Source: Streptomyces roseolilacinus (GTDB lineage: Bacteria > Actinomycetota > Actinomycetes > Streptomycetales > Streptomycetaceae). From it: a DNA stretch of 64,000 nucleotides. The stretch spans positions 230,677-294,676 of the forward strand of contig NZ_BMSV01000007.1 in NCBI RefSeq assembly GCF_014649335.1, read 5' to 3'. Every line of letters starts with the position of its first letter. Within the stretch, counting starts at the first letter, position 1. A program made the translations under genes and the position numbers. A model generated the notes under the pieces. The model had not been told where the DNA came from. It saw only the letters and a list, made by a program, of their open reading frames with translations, and made no database searches. Shown here piece by piece: positions 42,281 to 50,790 of the stretch.

Positions 42281-43306
42281 TCAGGAGCCCTTGAGGCTCG
42301 TCACGCCCTGGACGCGGTTCACGATCGTCACCTGACCGGTGTCGGCCGGGCCCGGCTTCACCAGGGCGGTCAGACTGGTCACCCACTCCTTGGTGAGCGT
42401 GTTGCGCACCTCGCCGGTGAGCAGCGGCTTCTCCTCGGCCGTCACCCGGGGCCGGTAGCCGTGGGCGGTGGTGGCCCGCTCGTAGATGCGGTTCGAGAAG
42501 AACACCATCGCCCCGCCGTCCTCGGTGACCAGGCCCACCGGCGCGAACGCCCCCGTGTCCAGCTCCTGGTCGGCGAACTGGAGCGAGAGGCCCGGGCGGT
42601 TGGAGATCTTCGCGCGCTGCTCCCGCAGCTGCGAGGTGTGCGGGCCGTCCGCGAACACCTTCGGCTCGCCCGACTTGAGGTACGCGGCGTAGTCCCGGCT
42701 CAGGTCGCGGGGCGCCGCCGCCAGCGTCGCGCCGTCCGCCGGGGCGGGCTCGGCCCAGCCGTCCGCGTCGGTCCGGAAGGCGGGCACCCGGTCGGGGGCG
42801 AGGACCGTGAGGTGCGCCGCCTCCCACATCCGGTCGGCCCCCTCGCGGACGAACAGCAGCAGCCAGCGGTTGTCGCCCTGACCCCCGTCGGTGTCCGTGT
42901 TCGAGTCGACGTCGGCGACGAACCAGCGCGGCCAGCCGGCCTTCCGGGGGATGACGAGCCTGGCGTCGTCCAGCTCCAGCGGACGGTGCCGGGGGTTGCC
43001 GTCCGGATCCGTCACCGACCGCGCCTTCAGCCCGGCCTGGTTGATGGCGCCGAGCGAACCGGTCACCCGGTGCGCGTCGAGGGTCGGGTCGTACGCCTTG
43101 TCGGCGGCGTTGTACGCCTCGGTGAAGTCCTTCAGCGCCTGCCGGGCCTCATCGCGGGTCGCCGTCGGTACGACCGCCAGCTCCCCGTGGACCGTCATGC
43201 AGCCGCTCGCCGCCAGCGTCAGCGCCGTCACCACCGCGACCGCCGCCAGCGGACGCCGCCCCCCGCGGACCCGCGCCCGACCCCGCTCCCTCACCAGTCC
43301 TCGCAT
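42281..43306 (-). CDS. Lipoprotein of unknown function
   Basis: A basic N terminus and hydrophobic segment end in the lipobox TLAASGCMTVHG (about 30-41), so the protein is predicted to be lipid-anchored on the outer face of the membrane. The rest, about 300 residues, has no motif I recognise; it starts with a helical region (RDEARQALKDFTEAYNAADK) and continues with mixed strands. Start ATG 43306 lies deep inside the FTR1-like gene, giving a 158-bp overlap in another frame on the same strand. GAGGAG stands 13 nt upstream. Operon position suggests a partner of the FTR1-like membrane protein. Confidence 0.78.
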   Translation of the reverse strand: MRGLVRERGRARVRGGRRPLAAVAVVTALTLAASGCMTVHGELAVVPTATRDEARQALKDFTEAYNAADKAYDPTLDAHRVTGSLGAINQAGLKARSVTDPDGNPRHRPLELDDARLVIPRKAGWPRWFVADVDSNTDTDGGQGDNRWLLLFVREGADRMWEAAHLTVLAPDRVPAFRTDADGWAEPAPADGATLAAAPRDLSRDYAAYLKSGEPKVFADGPHTSQLREQRAKISNRPGLSLQFADQELDTGAFAPVGLVTEDGGAMVFFSNRIYERATTAHGYRPRVTAEEKPLLTGEVRNTLTKEWVTSLTALVKPGPADTGQVTIVNRVQGVTSLKGS

Positions 43307-44129
43307 CGGTTTTCTTCTGCTCCTCGACCCCGACCGGCACTGACCGACCGAACCCTACCGGGGCCAGGAGGAGCGTGAGCGCCGGGACCAGGTACAGGGC
43401 CCACGCCGCGACCTGGAGGACCGACGGGTCGGGCCGTACGTTGAGGACGCCCTCCAGCAGCGCCCCCGGCCAGCGGTCCGGCGACACCGCCCCGCCCAGG
43501 TCGGCCGCCCGCCCCGCGAGCACCCCGCCCAGCGGGCCCGCGTCCTGCAGGTCGCGCACGCCCTGCGCCAGCACCCCCGCCGCGACGACGAGCAGCGCAC
43601 CGCCCGCCCAGGCGCGGAACCGGGCCGGAGGCAGCCGCCGCACGCCGAGGTGGGCGGCCCAGCCGAGGAGCGCGGCGACGGCGAGCCCCAGCAGCACCAT
43701 CCCCAGCGGGCCCGCCGACCCGGCCTCGTCGCGCGCCGCCGACACGGCCGCCCACACGAACAGCGCCGTCGCCAGGCCCTCCCGCGCCACCACCAGGAAC
43801 CCCGCCGCGCCCACGAGCCCGCCGCGCCTGCCGTGCGGCCCGAGCACCGTCAGGGCGACGCACCCGGCCGCCGCCACCGACAGGACGCCCCCGGCCGCCC
43901 TGCCCGCCTCCGGCGTCAACTCCCGCGCCCCGTACGTGAACGACCACCCGAGGAGCAGGGCCAGGGCCGCCGCCGCGGCCGCCCCGCCCCACAACGCCCG
44001 CCCGCCGCCCGCCCGGACGGGCGCCGCGCCGGCGGCGGCCCGGGCGCGACCGAGCCACGCGGCGAGCAGTCCGAGGAGCAGGGCGGCCTCCAAGCCGCCG
44101 CGCAGCCCTGCCAGATGGGAGCCGAGCAC
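43149..44129 (-). CDS. FTR1/EfeU-like iron permease homologue with altered REXXE motifs
   Basis: Seven hydrophobic segments and the general order match the FTR1 iron permease family. The first iron motif, normally REGLE, reads RGGLE (residues 10-14) in GLRGGLEAALLL. The second reads REGLA (115-119) in VAREGLATALFVW. Each has thus lost one acidic residue, so iron transport by the known mechanism is doubtful. The tail after about residue 270 is hydrophilic and Gly/Ala-rich and overlaps the next gene by 158 bp; a frameshift near the 3' end is an alternative explanation. GTG 44129 is the likely start. No EfeO or EfeB genes are next to it. Confidence 0.78.
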   Translation of the reverse strand: MLGSHLAGLRGGLEAALLLGLLAAWLGRARAAAGAAPVRAGGGRALWGGAAAAAALALLLGWSFTYGARELTPEAGRAAGGVLSVAAAGCVALTVLGPHGRRGGLVGAAGFLVVAREGLATALFVWAAVSAARDEAGSAGPLGMVLLGLAVAALLGWAAHLGVRRLPPARFRAWAGGALLVVAAGVLAQGVRDLQDAGPLGGVLAGRAADLGGAVSPDRWPGALLEGVLNVRPDPSVLQVAAWALYLVPALTLLLAPVGFGRSVPVGVEEQKKTDARTGEGAGSGAGPRGAASAGGGRGGDGADAGGERLHDGPRGAGGRTDGDPR

Positions 44130-44261
44130 GGGGGAGCCTTTCGATCGGTCCGGCGGGCCGCCCGCCGGCTGCGTGCCTCGCGGCGGGCCCGCCCACCGTA
44201 CCGACCGGTCCCCGCCCGCGGTCGGCCGCCCCGCGGCCCGGCGCCGTGCTTGAATGCCCCG

Positions 44262-44927
44262 GTGAACACTGCATACGACGTCCTGGCGGTCTTCTGCGGC
44301 CCCGACGGGCGGCACGGCAACCGGCTCGGCGTCGTACGCGAGGGGCGCGCCTGCCCCGACGAGGCGTCCCGGCAGGCACTCGCGAAGGAACTCGGCTACA
44401 GCGAGACGGTGTTCGTCGACGACCCCGAACGCGGCGCCCTCGACATCTACACGCCCGGCGTCCGCCTGCCCTTCGCCGGCCACCCCGTCGTCGGCGCCGC
44501 CTGGCTGCTCGACCTGGAGGTGCTCGACCTCTCGGTCGGCGAGGTGTGGGTGCGCCACGACGGGGAGTTCACCTGGATCGAGGCGCGCCCCGAGTGGGCG
44601 CCGCCGCGCACCCTGCGCCAGTACGGCTCCGCCGCGGAGGTGGAGGCGCTCGACGTGCCGCCGCCGGGGGAGTGGCTGTACGCCTGGGCGTGGGAGGAGG
44701 AGGCCGCGGGCAGGGTCCGCGCCCGCGCGTTCCCCGGACGCGGCGACGGCGTGGACGAGGACGAGGCGACGGGCGCGGCGGCGCTGCTGCTGACGGCGCT
44801 GCTGGGCCGGGCGCTGAACATCACGCAGGGCCGGGGCTCGCAGATCATGACGGCCCCGGGCCCCGACGGCGTGATCGAACTGGGCGGACGGGTCCGCGCC
44901 CTCGGCGCCGGACCGCTCACGCGCTGA
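44262..44927 (+). CDS. PhzF-superfamily protein, short form
   Basis: Second PhzF-like gene of the window. Its 221 residues show YDVLAVFCGPDGRHGNRLGV, the signature Glu in LGYSETVFVDDPERG, the loop VRLPFAGHPVVGAAW, and the second-lobe motif DEDEATGAAALLLTALLG. The C-terminal lobe is shortened compared with the 289-residue paralogue at 33422. Substrate unknown. GTG 44262 follows a region without a clear ribosome site. The 3' end overlaps the convergent haem oxygenase gene by 11 bp. Confidence 0.83.
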   Translation: MNTAYDVLAVFCGPDGRHGNRLGVVREGRACPDEASRQALAKELGYSETVFVDDPERGALDIYTPGVRLPFAGHPVVGAAWLLDLEVLDLSVGEVWVRHDGEFTWIEARPEWAPPRTLRQYGSAAEVEALDVPPPGEWLYAWAWEEEAAGRVRARAFPGRGDGVDEDEATGAAALLLTALLGRALNITQGRGSQIMTAPGPDGVIELGGRVRALGAGPLTR

Positions 44928-45588
44928 GCGGGTACTCCTCGCCCAGCTCGCGGAAGACGGCCGTGTTGAACGCGAAGGCGCGCCGGCACTCGTCGACGAT
45001 CCGCTGCCGCTCCAGGTCGTCGGCGTTCACCGAGTCCAGCAGCTCGCGGTAGGCGCGCTTGAACGCCGCCGGGTTGGTGATGGTGTCGAAGACGTAGAAG
45101 CGGACGCCGTCGCCCTTGCGCGCGAAGCCCCACTGGCGCTCCGCCCGGTCGCGGATGACCTGGCCGCCGGAGAGGTCGCCGAGGTAGCGCGTGTAGTGGT
45201 GGGCGACGTACCCCGCCGGCCAGGTGCGGGCGCACTCCTCGACGCGGGCGGCGTACGCGGCGGTCGACGGCAGCGGCGAGACGCCCGCCCGCCAGCCGGG
45301 GCCCAGCAGGTGGGCGAGGTCGCGCTCCAGCTCCCGGGTGCGGAACAGCTCGGGCCGTATGAAGGGGCCGGCGACCGGGTCGTCGGCCAGCCCGCCCGCG
45401 GTCTCCTCCAGCGCCCGGTACACGAACCACAGCTGCTCGGTGTAGCGGGTGAAGGCGTCCACCCCGAGGCGTCCGCCGAGCAGGTCGCTCATGAAGGTCG
45501 AGGTCTCGGCCTCCGTGTGCGCCTCGTGGGAGGCGGTGCGGATGAGCGTCGAGAAGGGGGTGGCGCTGGTGGTGGCGCTGACGTCCAA
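44917..45588 (-). CDS. Haem oxygenase (biliverdin-producing)
   Basis: Opens haem to biliverdin, CO and Fe2+, using reductant-derived electrons. The proximal haem ligand is His24 in SHEAHTEAE, equivalent to the EVHTQAE motif of HO-1. The distal-helix signature YLGDLSGGQVIRDRAER is exact. VRFYVFDTITNPAAFKRAYR near the C terminus is also conserved. The TTG at 45588 is chosen because GGAGG is 8 nt upstream and it gives the family N terminus (ATTSATPFSTLIRTA); the frame runs on to 45657 without support. A degenerate iron-box-like palindrome lies 86 bp upstream. It is close to the FTR1-like and lipoprotein genes, which fits a haem/iron theme. Confidence 0.92.
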   Translation of the reverse strand: MDVSATTSATPFSTLIRTASHEAHTEAETSTFMSDLLGGRLGVDAFTRYTEQLWFVYRALEETAGGLADDPVAGPFIRPELFRTRELERDLAHLLGPGWRAGVSPLPSTAAYAARVEECARTWPAGYVAHHYTRYLGDLSGGQVIRDRAERQWGFARKGDGVRFYVFDTITNPAAFKRAYRELLDSVNADDLERQRIVDECRRAFAFNTAVFRELGEEYPLSA

Positions 45589-45673
45589 GGCGGGCCTCCG
45601 GGGACCGATGGGGCGGAAAGGCGCGTGGCGGACGGGCGGGCGGCGCCGGGGCGCCACCGCACCCGATCCCCCT

Positions 45674-45691
45674 GCTCGGGCTTGCCTGAGC
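45674..45691. promoter_or_regulatory. Iron-box-like imperfect palindrome upstream of haem oxygenase
   Basis: GCTCGGGCTTGCCTGAGC is palindromic at 14 of 18 positions and resembles a degenerate DmdR/IdeR iron box (TTAGGTTAGGCTCACCTAA type). It differs enough that I rate it low. Confidence 0.3.
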
Positions 45692-45739
45692 CACTCGCTT
45701 TCCGACGGCCTGTCGGTAAAACGGTACCCCGCGGTGGCG

Positions 45740-46597
45740 TCAGGGCAACGTGAGGATCTCGGCCCCGGTGTCCGTCACCACGAGCGTGTGCTCGAACTGA
45801 GCGGTCCGCTTGCGGTCCTTCGTCACGACGGTCCAGCCGTCCTCCCACATGTCGTACTCGTGGGTGCCGAGCGTCAGCATCGGCTCGATCGTGAAGGTCA
45901 TGCCGGGCTGCATCACGGTCGTGGCGTGCGGCGAGTCGTAGTGCGGGATGACCAGGCCGGAGTGGAACGACGAGTTGATCCCGTGCCCGGTGAAGTCCCG
46001 CACGACGCCGTAGCCGAAGCGCTTGGCGTACGACTCGATGACGCGCCCGATCACGTTGACCTGCCGGCCCGGCCTGACGGCCTTGACGGCCCGGTTGAGC
46101 GCCTCGCGGGTCCGCTCGACGAGCAGCCGCGACTCCTCGTCGACGTCGCCGCACAGGTAGGTGGCGTTGTTGTCGCCGTGGACGCCGTGGATGTACGCCG
46201 TGACGTCCAGGTTGACGATGTCGCCGTCCCGCAGGACGGTCGAGTCCGGGATGCCGTGGCAGATGACCTCGTTGACCGACGCGCACAGCGACTTGGGGAA
46301 GCCCCGGTAGCCCAGCGTCGAGGGGTAGGCCCCGTGGTCGCACATGTACTCGTGGGCGACGCGGTCCAGCTCGTCGGTGGTGACGCCGGGCGCGATGTGC
46401 CGGGCGGCCTCCTCCATCGCCCGCGCGGCGATGCGGCCCGCGACGCGCATCCGCTCGATCGTGTCGGAGTCCTGGACCTCGGGGCCGTCGTACGGCTTCG
46501 GCGCCGGCTTCCCCACGTACTCGGGACGCCGGATGGATCCGGGGACGGAACGGAGGGGGGACAGCTCCCCCGGGACGAGCAGCGACTGGCCAGACAT
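45740..46597 (-). CDS. map: Type I methionine aminopeptidase
   Basis: Removes the initiator Met from nascent proteins. The five metal ligands are in order: two Asp in VNLDVTAYIHGVHGDNNATY, His in DFTGHGINSSFHSG, Glu in MTFTIEPMLTLG and Glu in TAQFEHTLVVTD. The His of VICHGIPDS is the substrate-binding one. The N-terminal extension of about 40 residues (ELSPLRSVPGSIRRPEYVGK) has the SH3-binding-like motif typical of actinobacterial MAP-Ic. Length of 285 residues is as expected. It is divergent from a 78-residue protein gene. Confidence 0.95.
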   Translation of the reverse strand: MSGQSLLVPGELSPLRSVPGSIRRPEYVGKPAPKPYDGPEVQDSDTIERMRVAGRIAARAMEEAARHIAPGVTTDELDRVAHEYMCDHGAYPSTLGYRGFPKSLCASVNEVICHGIPDSTVLRDGDIVNLDVTAYIHGVHGDNNATYLCGDVDEESRLLVERTREALNRAVKAVRPGRQVNVIGRVIESYAKRFGYGVVRDFTGHGINSSFHSGLVIPHYDSPHATTVMQPGMTFTIEPMLTLGTHEYDMWEDGWTVVTKDRKRTAQFEHTLVVTDTGAEILTLP

Positions 46598-46655
46598 GCA
46601 GCGAGTCTAACCAGGGCGGGCGGGGGCACCATGGCGGCAGAGGAAGGAGCGGGAC

Positions 46656-46892
46656 ATGGCCCTGTTCAAGAGGCGCACAGCGGGCAAACCGGGCGAATGG
46701 TACTACTGCCTGGAGCACCGGAAGGTGGAGGAGGGGCCGGAGTGCCCCGCGAAGGACCGGTTCGGCCCCTATCCGTCGCCGGAGGCGGCGGGGCACGCGA
46801 TGGAGACCGCGCACGAGCGGAACGCCCGCTGGGAGAACGACCCCCGCTGGCACGACGCCCCCGGGGCGGGGCCGCGGTCCCCGGAGGACTAG
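46656..46892 (+). CDS. Small conserved protein (78 aa), unknown
   Basis: A hydrophilic protein with one pair of cysteines in WYYCLEHRKVEEGPECPAKD, 17 residues apart. A conserved-looking core (RFGPYPSPEAAGHAMETAHE) is followed by WENDPRWHD. The Cys/His arrangement could bind a metal, but the spacing is not a known zinc-finger type. ATG 46656 has a strong ribosome site (AAGGAGCG). It is divergent from map with 58 bp between and is closed by a strong terminator. Function unknown. Confidence 0.75.
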   Translation: MALFKRRTAGKPGEWYYCLEHRKVEEGPECPAKDRFGPYPSPEAAGHAMETAHERNARWENDPRWHDAPGAGPRSPED

Positions 46893-46897
46893 CCCCC

Positions 46898-46941
46898 GCC
46901 CGCCTCCCCGCCCCCCGTCCGGCCGGGGCGGGGAGGCGGGC
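46898..46941. terminator. Bidirectional terminator
   Basis: A perfect 17-bp stem GCCCGCCTCCCCGCCCC / GGGGCGGGGAGGCGGGC with a 10-nt loop lies between the convergent 78-residue protein gene and the MFS gene. Confidence 0.88.
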
Positions 46942-46968
46942 CGGTCCCGGGGCCGCGCGGGCGGCGGC

Positions 46969-48237
46969 CTACGGGGCCCCGGCCGCCCGCCGGCGCCGGG
47001 CGTCGGGGTCGGTCGTCGCGTCGTACGCCACGAGCCGCGGCAGCGCGGCGGCCAGCAGCCCCACCGCCGCGACGCACGCCAGCCCGCCGCCCCACACGGC
47101 CCCGCGGGTGCCGGTCCACCCGGCCATGGCCCCCGAGCGCACCTGCCCCAGTTGCGGGCCCACGCTGTACGACAGCACCTCGATCCCGGCCAGCCGCCCC
47201 CGCAGCCCGTCGGGGATCGTCTGGTTCCAGATCGTCGACCGGCCGAGGCCGCTGAGCATGTCGCCCGCGCCCGCGACCGCCAGGCACAGCAGCACCGCCC
47301 ACACGTCGTCGAACCAGCCCGCCCCCGCGACGGCCAGCCCCCACCCGGCGGCGCCGAACACCACCATCAGCCCGTGCCGCCGCACCCGCGACGTCCACCC
47401 GCTCGTCAACGTGAGCACCACCGACCCCACGGACCCCGCCGCGTACATCAGCCCCAGCGACCACTTCGCGTCCAGCTCGTCCGCCAGGAACGGGAACAGC
47501 GTCGGCGGGTACGCCAGCAGCATCGCGGCGAGGTCGATCGCGTACGTGCCGAGCAGGACGGGCCGCGACCAGGCGTACCGCGCGCCCTCCGCGATGCCCC
47601 GCAGCGACGGCCGGCCCGCCCCGCCCGCGGGCGGGGCGGGGGAGAGGCGCAGGCACAGCGCCACGGACACGGCGAAGCAGCACACGGTCGTGGCGTACGC
47701 CGGGCCGTGGCCCGCGTACGCCACGACGAGCCCCGCCAGCGCGGGCCCGGCGACGGCCCCCAGCTGCCAGCGCAGCGCGTTGAGCGCGGCCGCCGCCAGG
47801 AGCTGGTCGTGCGGCACGATCCGGGCGATCAGCGCGTCCAGCGCGGGCCGCTGGAGCCCGGCCATCGCGGAGACGCCGGCCGCGACGACGTACAGCGGCC
47901 ACAGCATCGGCCGCGGCAGCAGCGCGTTCAGCAGCAGGACGGCGGCGAGCAGCGCGAGCCCGGCCTCCGTGGCGAGGATCATCCGGCGCCGGTCGACCGC
48001 GTCGGCGAGCGCGCCCCCGTACAGGCCGAACACGACCAGCGGGACCAGCTCGACCGCGCCCATGGCGCCCACCGCGAACGGCGAGCCGGTGAGCTCCTTG
48101 ATCTGCAGCGGCAGCGCGACCATCGCCGTGAAGCTGCCGAAGTAGGCGATGAGCCCCTGGACCCACAGCAGGCGGAAGTCGCGCGAGGACCGCCAGGGGG
48201 AGAGGTCGGGCAGCAGCGCGGACGGCTTCCATGTCAC
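46969..48237 (-). CDS. MFS transporter (MFS_3/EntS-like)
   Basis: A 12-TM exporter of the DHA3 group related to enterobactin exporter EntS and macrolide exporters. Features include RLLWVQGLIAYFGSFTAMVA in TM1, motif A as FGLYGGALADAVDRRRMIL, LQRPALDALIARIVPHDQLL after TM4, and RLAGIEVLSYSVGPQLGQVR in the second half, all typical of the group. GTG 48237 is used. Substrate unknown; a link to siderophore export is possible by family but the neighbours give no support. Confidence 0.85.
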   Translation of the reverse strand: MTWKPSALLPDLSPWRSSRDFRLLWVQGLIAYFGSFTAMVALPLQIKELTGSPFAVGAMGAVELVPLVVFGLYGGALADAVDRRRMILATEAGLALLAAVLLLNALLPRPMLWPLYVVAAGVSAMAGLQRPALDALIARIVPHDQLLAAAALNALRWQLGAVAGPALAGLVVAYAGHGPAYATTVCCFAVSVALCLRLSPAPPAGGAGRPSLRGIAEGARYAWSRPVLLGTYAIDLAAMLLAYPPTLFPFLADELDAKWSLGLMYAAGSVGSVVLTLTSGWTSRVRRHGLMVVFGAAGWGLAVAGAGWFDDVWAVLLCLAVAGAGDMLSGLGRSTIWNQTIPDGLRGRLAGIEVLSYSVGPQLGQVRSGAMAGWTGTRGAVWGGGLACVAAVGLLAAALPRLVAYDATTDPDARRRRAAGAP

Positions 48238-48281
48238 GAGGCGCCATGCTGCGCGCGGACCGGTGGCCCGGGCAACCGGTT

Positions 48282-48890
48282 TTACCAGCGCGCGGGCGGC
48301 GGCGACGTCAGGTGGTCGGCGAGCCGGGACAACCGGTCGCGCAGCCGGCCGCGGCCGCGCGGCGCGGGCAGGCTGTTCTCACCGGCCGCCGCGCTCACCA
48401 GGTGCTGCACCGTGTCCAGGTCGACGCCCTCGTCGCGCGCCGGGTCGACCGTGAGCGACTCGTGCGCCAGGCCGTGGACCTCCCGGTCGCCGCCGTCCAG
48501 CGACAGCACCGTCGCCCCGGCCCGCCGCGCCCCGTGCACCCGCTCCAGCAGGCCGCCGTCCGGCCGCCGGGGCGCCACGACCAGCAGCGTCGCGCCCCGC
48601 CCGGCCGCCTCCAGCCGGCCCAGCCCCACCGCCAGGTGCGCCGGGTCGGAGGGCTCCACCCGGTGCCGCACGAGGGTGGGCGACAGCTCCGGGAGGCCCG
48701 CCCACATCGCCTCGTCCACCAGGTGCGCGGCCAGGTGCCACGGCTCGTACTCCGCGGTGCCCACCAGCAGCAGCCCGCCGCCGTGCCGCACGACGGAGGA
48801 CCGCAGCGCCCCGGCGAAGCCGCGTGCCGCCGCCGGCCACGCGGTCCCGGCGAGCACGTCACGGAGCAGGGCGACCCGTACCGCATCCAT
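48282..48890 (-). CDS. Conserved hypothetical protein (202 aa)
   Basis: I do not recognise a named family. The sequence has a nucleotide-binding-like or alpha/beta look: GGGLLLVGTAEYEPWHLAAH, RGATLLVVAPRRPDGGLLER, and AGATVLSLDGGDREVHGLAH form repeated strand-helix units reminiscent of SIS or Rossmann-like folds. There is no signal peptide or membrane segment; the C terminus is basic. ATG 48890 is the preferred start; a longer frame runs to 49070. It is divergent from npdG with about 90 bp between. Confidence 0.65.
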   Translation of the reverse strand: MDAVRVALLRDVLAGTAWPAAARGFAGALRSSVVRHGGGLLLVGTAEYEPWHLAAHLVDEAMWAGLPELSPTLVRHRVEPSDPAHLAVGLGRLEAAGRGATLLVVAPRRPDGGLLERVHGARRAGATVLSLDGGDREVHGLAHESLTVDPARDEGVDLDTVQHLVSAAAGENSLPAPRGRGRLRDRLSRLADHLTSPPPARW

Positions 48891-48981
48891 GACGCCGCAT
48901 CCTGCCCGCCCCGGCCCGCCCGGCGCGGCGCTTCGCGGTCCCGTCACCCGTACGGGGGCGGTGGCACGTAGTGTCGGCACC

Positions 48982-49698
48982 ATGAGTGAGACGGAGACCA
49001 AGAAGGCCGCCCGGGACCCCTGGGACCTGCCCGACGTGTCGGGCCTCGTCGTCGGCGTCCTCGGCGGCACCGGCGACCAGGGGCGCGGCCTCGCCTACCG
49101 GCTGGCCCGCGCCGGCCAGAAGGTGATCATCGGGTCGCGCGCCGCCGAGCGGGCCCGCGCGGCCGCCGCCGAGCTGGGCCTCGGCGTGGAGGGCGCCGAC
49201 AACGCCGAGTGCGCCCGCCGCAGCGACGTCGTGATCGTCGCCGTGCCGTGGGAGGGCCACGCCGCGACGCTGCGGGCGCTGCGCGAGGACCTGCGCGGCA
49301 AGCTCGTCGTCGACTGCGTGAACCCGCTCGGCTTCGACAAGCAGGGCGCGTACGCGCTCAGGCCGGAGGAGGGCAGCGCCGCCCAGCAGGCCGCCGCGCT
49401 GCTCCCCGAGTCGCGGGTGACGGCGGCGTTCCACCACCTGTCGGCCGTGCTGCTCCAGGACGAGACGATCGACGAGATCGACACGGACGTGATGGTCCTC
49501 GGCGAGAAGCGCGCCGACACCGACCTCGTGCAGGCCCTCGCCGCCCGCATCCCCGGCATGCGGGGCGTCTTCGCCGGGCGGCTGCGGGGCGCCCACCAGG
49601 TCGAGTCGCTCGTCGCGAACCTGATCTCCGTCAACCGCCGCTACCGGGCCCACGCCGGCCTGCGCCTCACCGACGTCGAGGAGTCACCGGGCCGCTGA
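48982..49698 (+). CDS. npdG: NADPH-dependent F420 reductase
   Basis: Transfers hydride between NADPH and coenzyme F420, supplying reduced F420 for actinobacterial reductases. The Rossmann motif GVLGGTGDQGRGLAYRLARA (about 24-44) is the family hallmark, followed by VIIGSRAAERARA, which binds the 2'-phosphate of NADP. Later blocks are DVVIVAVPWEGHAATL, VVDCVNPLGFD, VTAAFHHLSAVLL and AHQVESLVANLISVNRRYR. Its 238 residues match the family. ATG 48982 is the family start. It is followed by a small membrane-protein gene. Confidence 0.93.
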   Translation: MSETETKKAARDPWDLPDVSGLVVGVLGGTGDQGRGLAYRLARAGQKVIIGSRAAERARAAAAELGLGVEGADNAECARRSDVVIVAVPWEGHAATLRALREDLRGKLVVDCVNPLGFDKQGAYALRPEEGSAAQQAAALLPESRVTAAFHHLSAVLLQDETIDEIDTDVMVLGEKRADTDLVQALAARIPGMRGVFAGRLRGAHQVESLVANLISVNRRYRAHAGLRLTDVEESPGR

Positions 49699-49767
49699 GC
49701 GGGCCACCGGGGCGCATGGGGGACACTGGACGGGCACCGCCCCCGCACCGGACAGGAGCCGACCCCC

Positions 49768-49938
49768 ATGCCCCGCCTCGCCCTCTACACGCTCGCCGTG
49801 TGCGTCCTGGCCACCGTCGCGGCCGTGGTCTCGTTCGTCCAGGGCAGCCGGCTCGGCATCGTGTGGGTGCTGCTCGCCGGCGTCTCCTCCAACATGACCT
49901 GGTACTACTGGCGGCGCTCCCGCCAGGTCACCCCGTGA
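49768..49938 (+). CDS. Small membrane protein (56 aa)
   Basis: Two transmembrane segments (ALYTLAVCVLATVAAVVSFV and GIVWVLLAGVSSNMTWYYW) and a short basic end RRSRQVTP. The gene has a good ribosome site (AGGAGCC) before ATG 49768 and strong G/C third-position bias. The SSNMTWYYWRR motif is familiar from small streptomycete membrane proteins of unknown function. It lies 69 bp after npdG in the same direction, and its last 11 bp overlap the convergent M50 protease gene. Confidence 0.75.
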   Translation: MPRLALYTLAVCVLATVAAVVSFVQGSRLGIVWVLLAGVSSNMTWYYWRRSRQVTP

Positions 49939-50734
49939 CACCCGACAGGAACGCGCAGGCCGGATCGGTCTCCCGCCAGAAGCGGTAGAGGTCCCGCCCG
50001 CAGGACGACTCCGCCCCGGTGACGCCCAGCGCGCCGAGCACCCCGTCGACCAGGCCGAAGAACACCCCGTTGACCTCCGGGGCGAGCAGCAGCACGAACA
50101 CGGCGAGCAGCCCGTACGGCGCGAACGGCTCGACCCGCCGCCGGGCCCGCTCCGACAGCCACGGCTCCACCACCCCGTACCCGTCGAGCCCCGGCACCGG
50201 CAGGGCGTTCAAGGCCGCCGCCGTCACCTGGAGCAGCGCCGTGAACGCCAGCGCGAACCGGAAGCCCGGCGGCACGCCGTCGAGGGCGCCCAGCCAGAAC
50301 GGCGCCGTGCACACGAGCGCGAACAGCGCGTTGGTCAGCGGACCCGCCGCCGAGACCAGGCTGTGCCGCCACCGGCCCCGGATGCGGTGCCGCTCGACGA
50401 ACACGGCCCCGCCCGGCAGCCCGATCCCGCCCGTCACCAGGAACAGCACCGGCAGCAGCACGCTCAGCACGGCGTGGGTGTACCTCAGCGGGTTCAGCGT
50501 CAGGTAGCCCTTCGCCGCCACGGACCGGTCGCCGCAGTGCAGCGCGGTCCGGGCGTGCGCGTACTCGTGCAGGCACAGCGACACGACCCACGCCCCGGTG
50601 ACGAACAGGAACACCGCGACGGCGAGCCCGATCCCGCCGCCGGCGCGGCTCCACACCGCCCACCCGGCGGCCGCGGTGGCGGCGGCGATCCCGAGGAACA
50701 CGGGGCTGATCCGGCGGGAGACGGCGACGGCCAC
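49928..50734 (-). CDS. Site-2-type intramembrane metalloprotease (M50 family)
   Basis: Zinc protease embedded in the membrane, of the Rip-like class that cleaves membrane-bound substrates. The zinc motif HEYAH is at residues 56-60 in LCLHEYAHARTALHCGD. The second metal motif is ALPVPGLDGYGVVEPWL (about 190-206), matching the family N/L-P-x-P-x-L-D-G pattern. Five to six hydrophobic segments surround them. Physiological substrates are unknown; no anti-sigma factor is adjacent. GTG 50734 has GAGGAGGG upstream; the long frame beyond is not coding. Confidence 0.88.
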   Translation of the reverse strand: MAVAVSRRISPVFLGIAAATAAAGWAVWSRAGGGIGLAVAVFLFVTGAWVVSLCLHEYAHARTALHCGDRSVAAKGYLTLNPLRYTHAVLSVLLPVLFLVTGGIGLPGGAVFVERHRIRGRWRHSLVSAAGPLTNALFALVCTAPFWLGALDGVPPGFRFALAFTALLQVTAAALNALPVPGLDGYGVVEPWLSERARRRVEPFAPYGLLAVFVLLLAPEVNGVFFGLVDGVLGALGVTGAESSCGRDLYRFWRETDPACAFLSGVTG

Positions 50735-50790
50735 GGGCGGACCCTCCTCGGTCGGGGACCACGACCGTACCGCCGTACGCCGCCGGGCGG

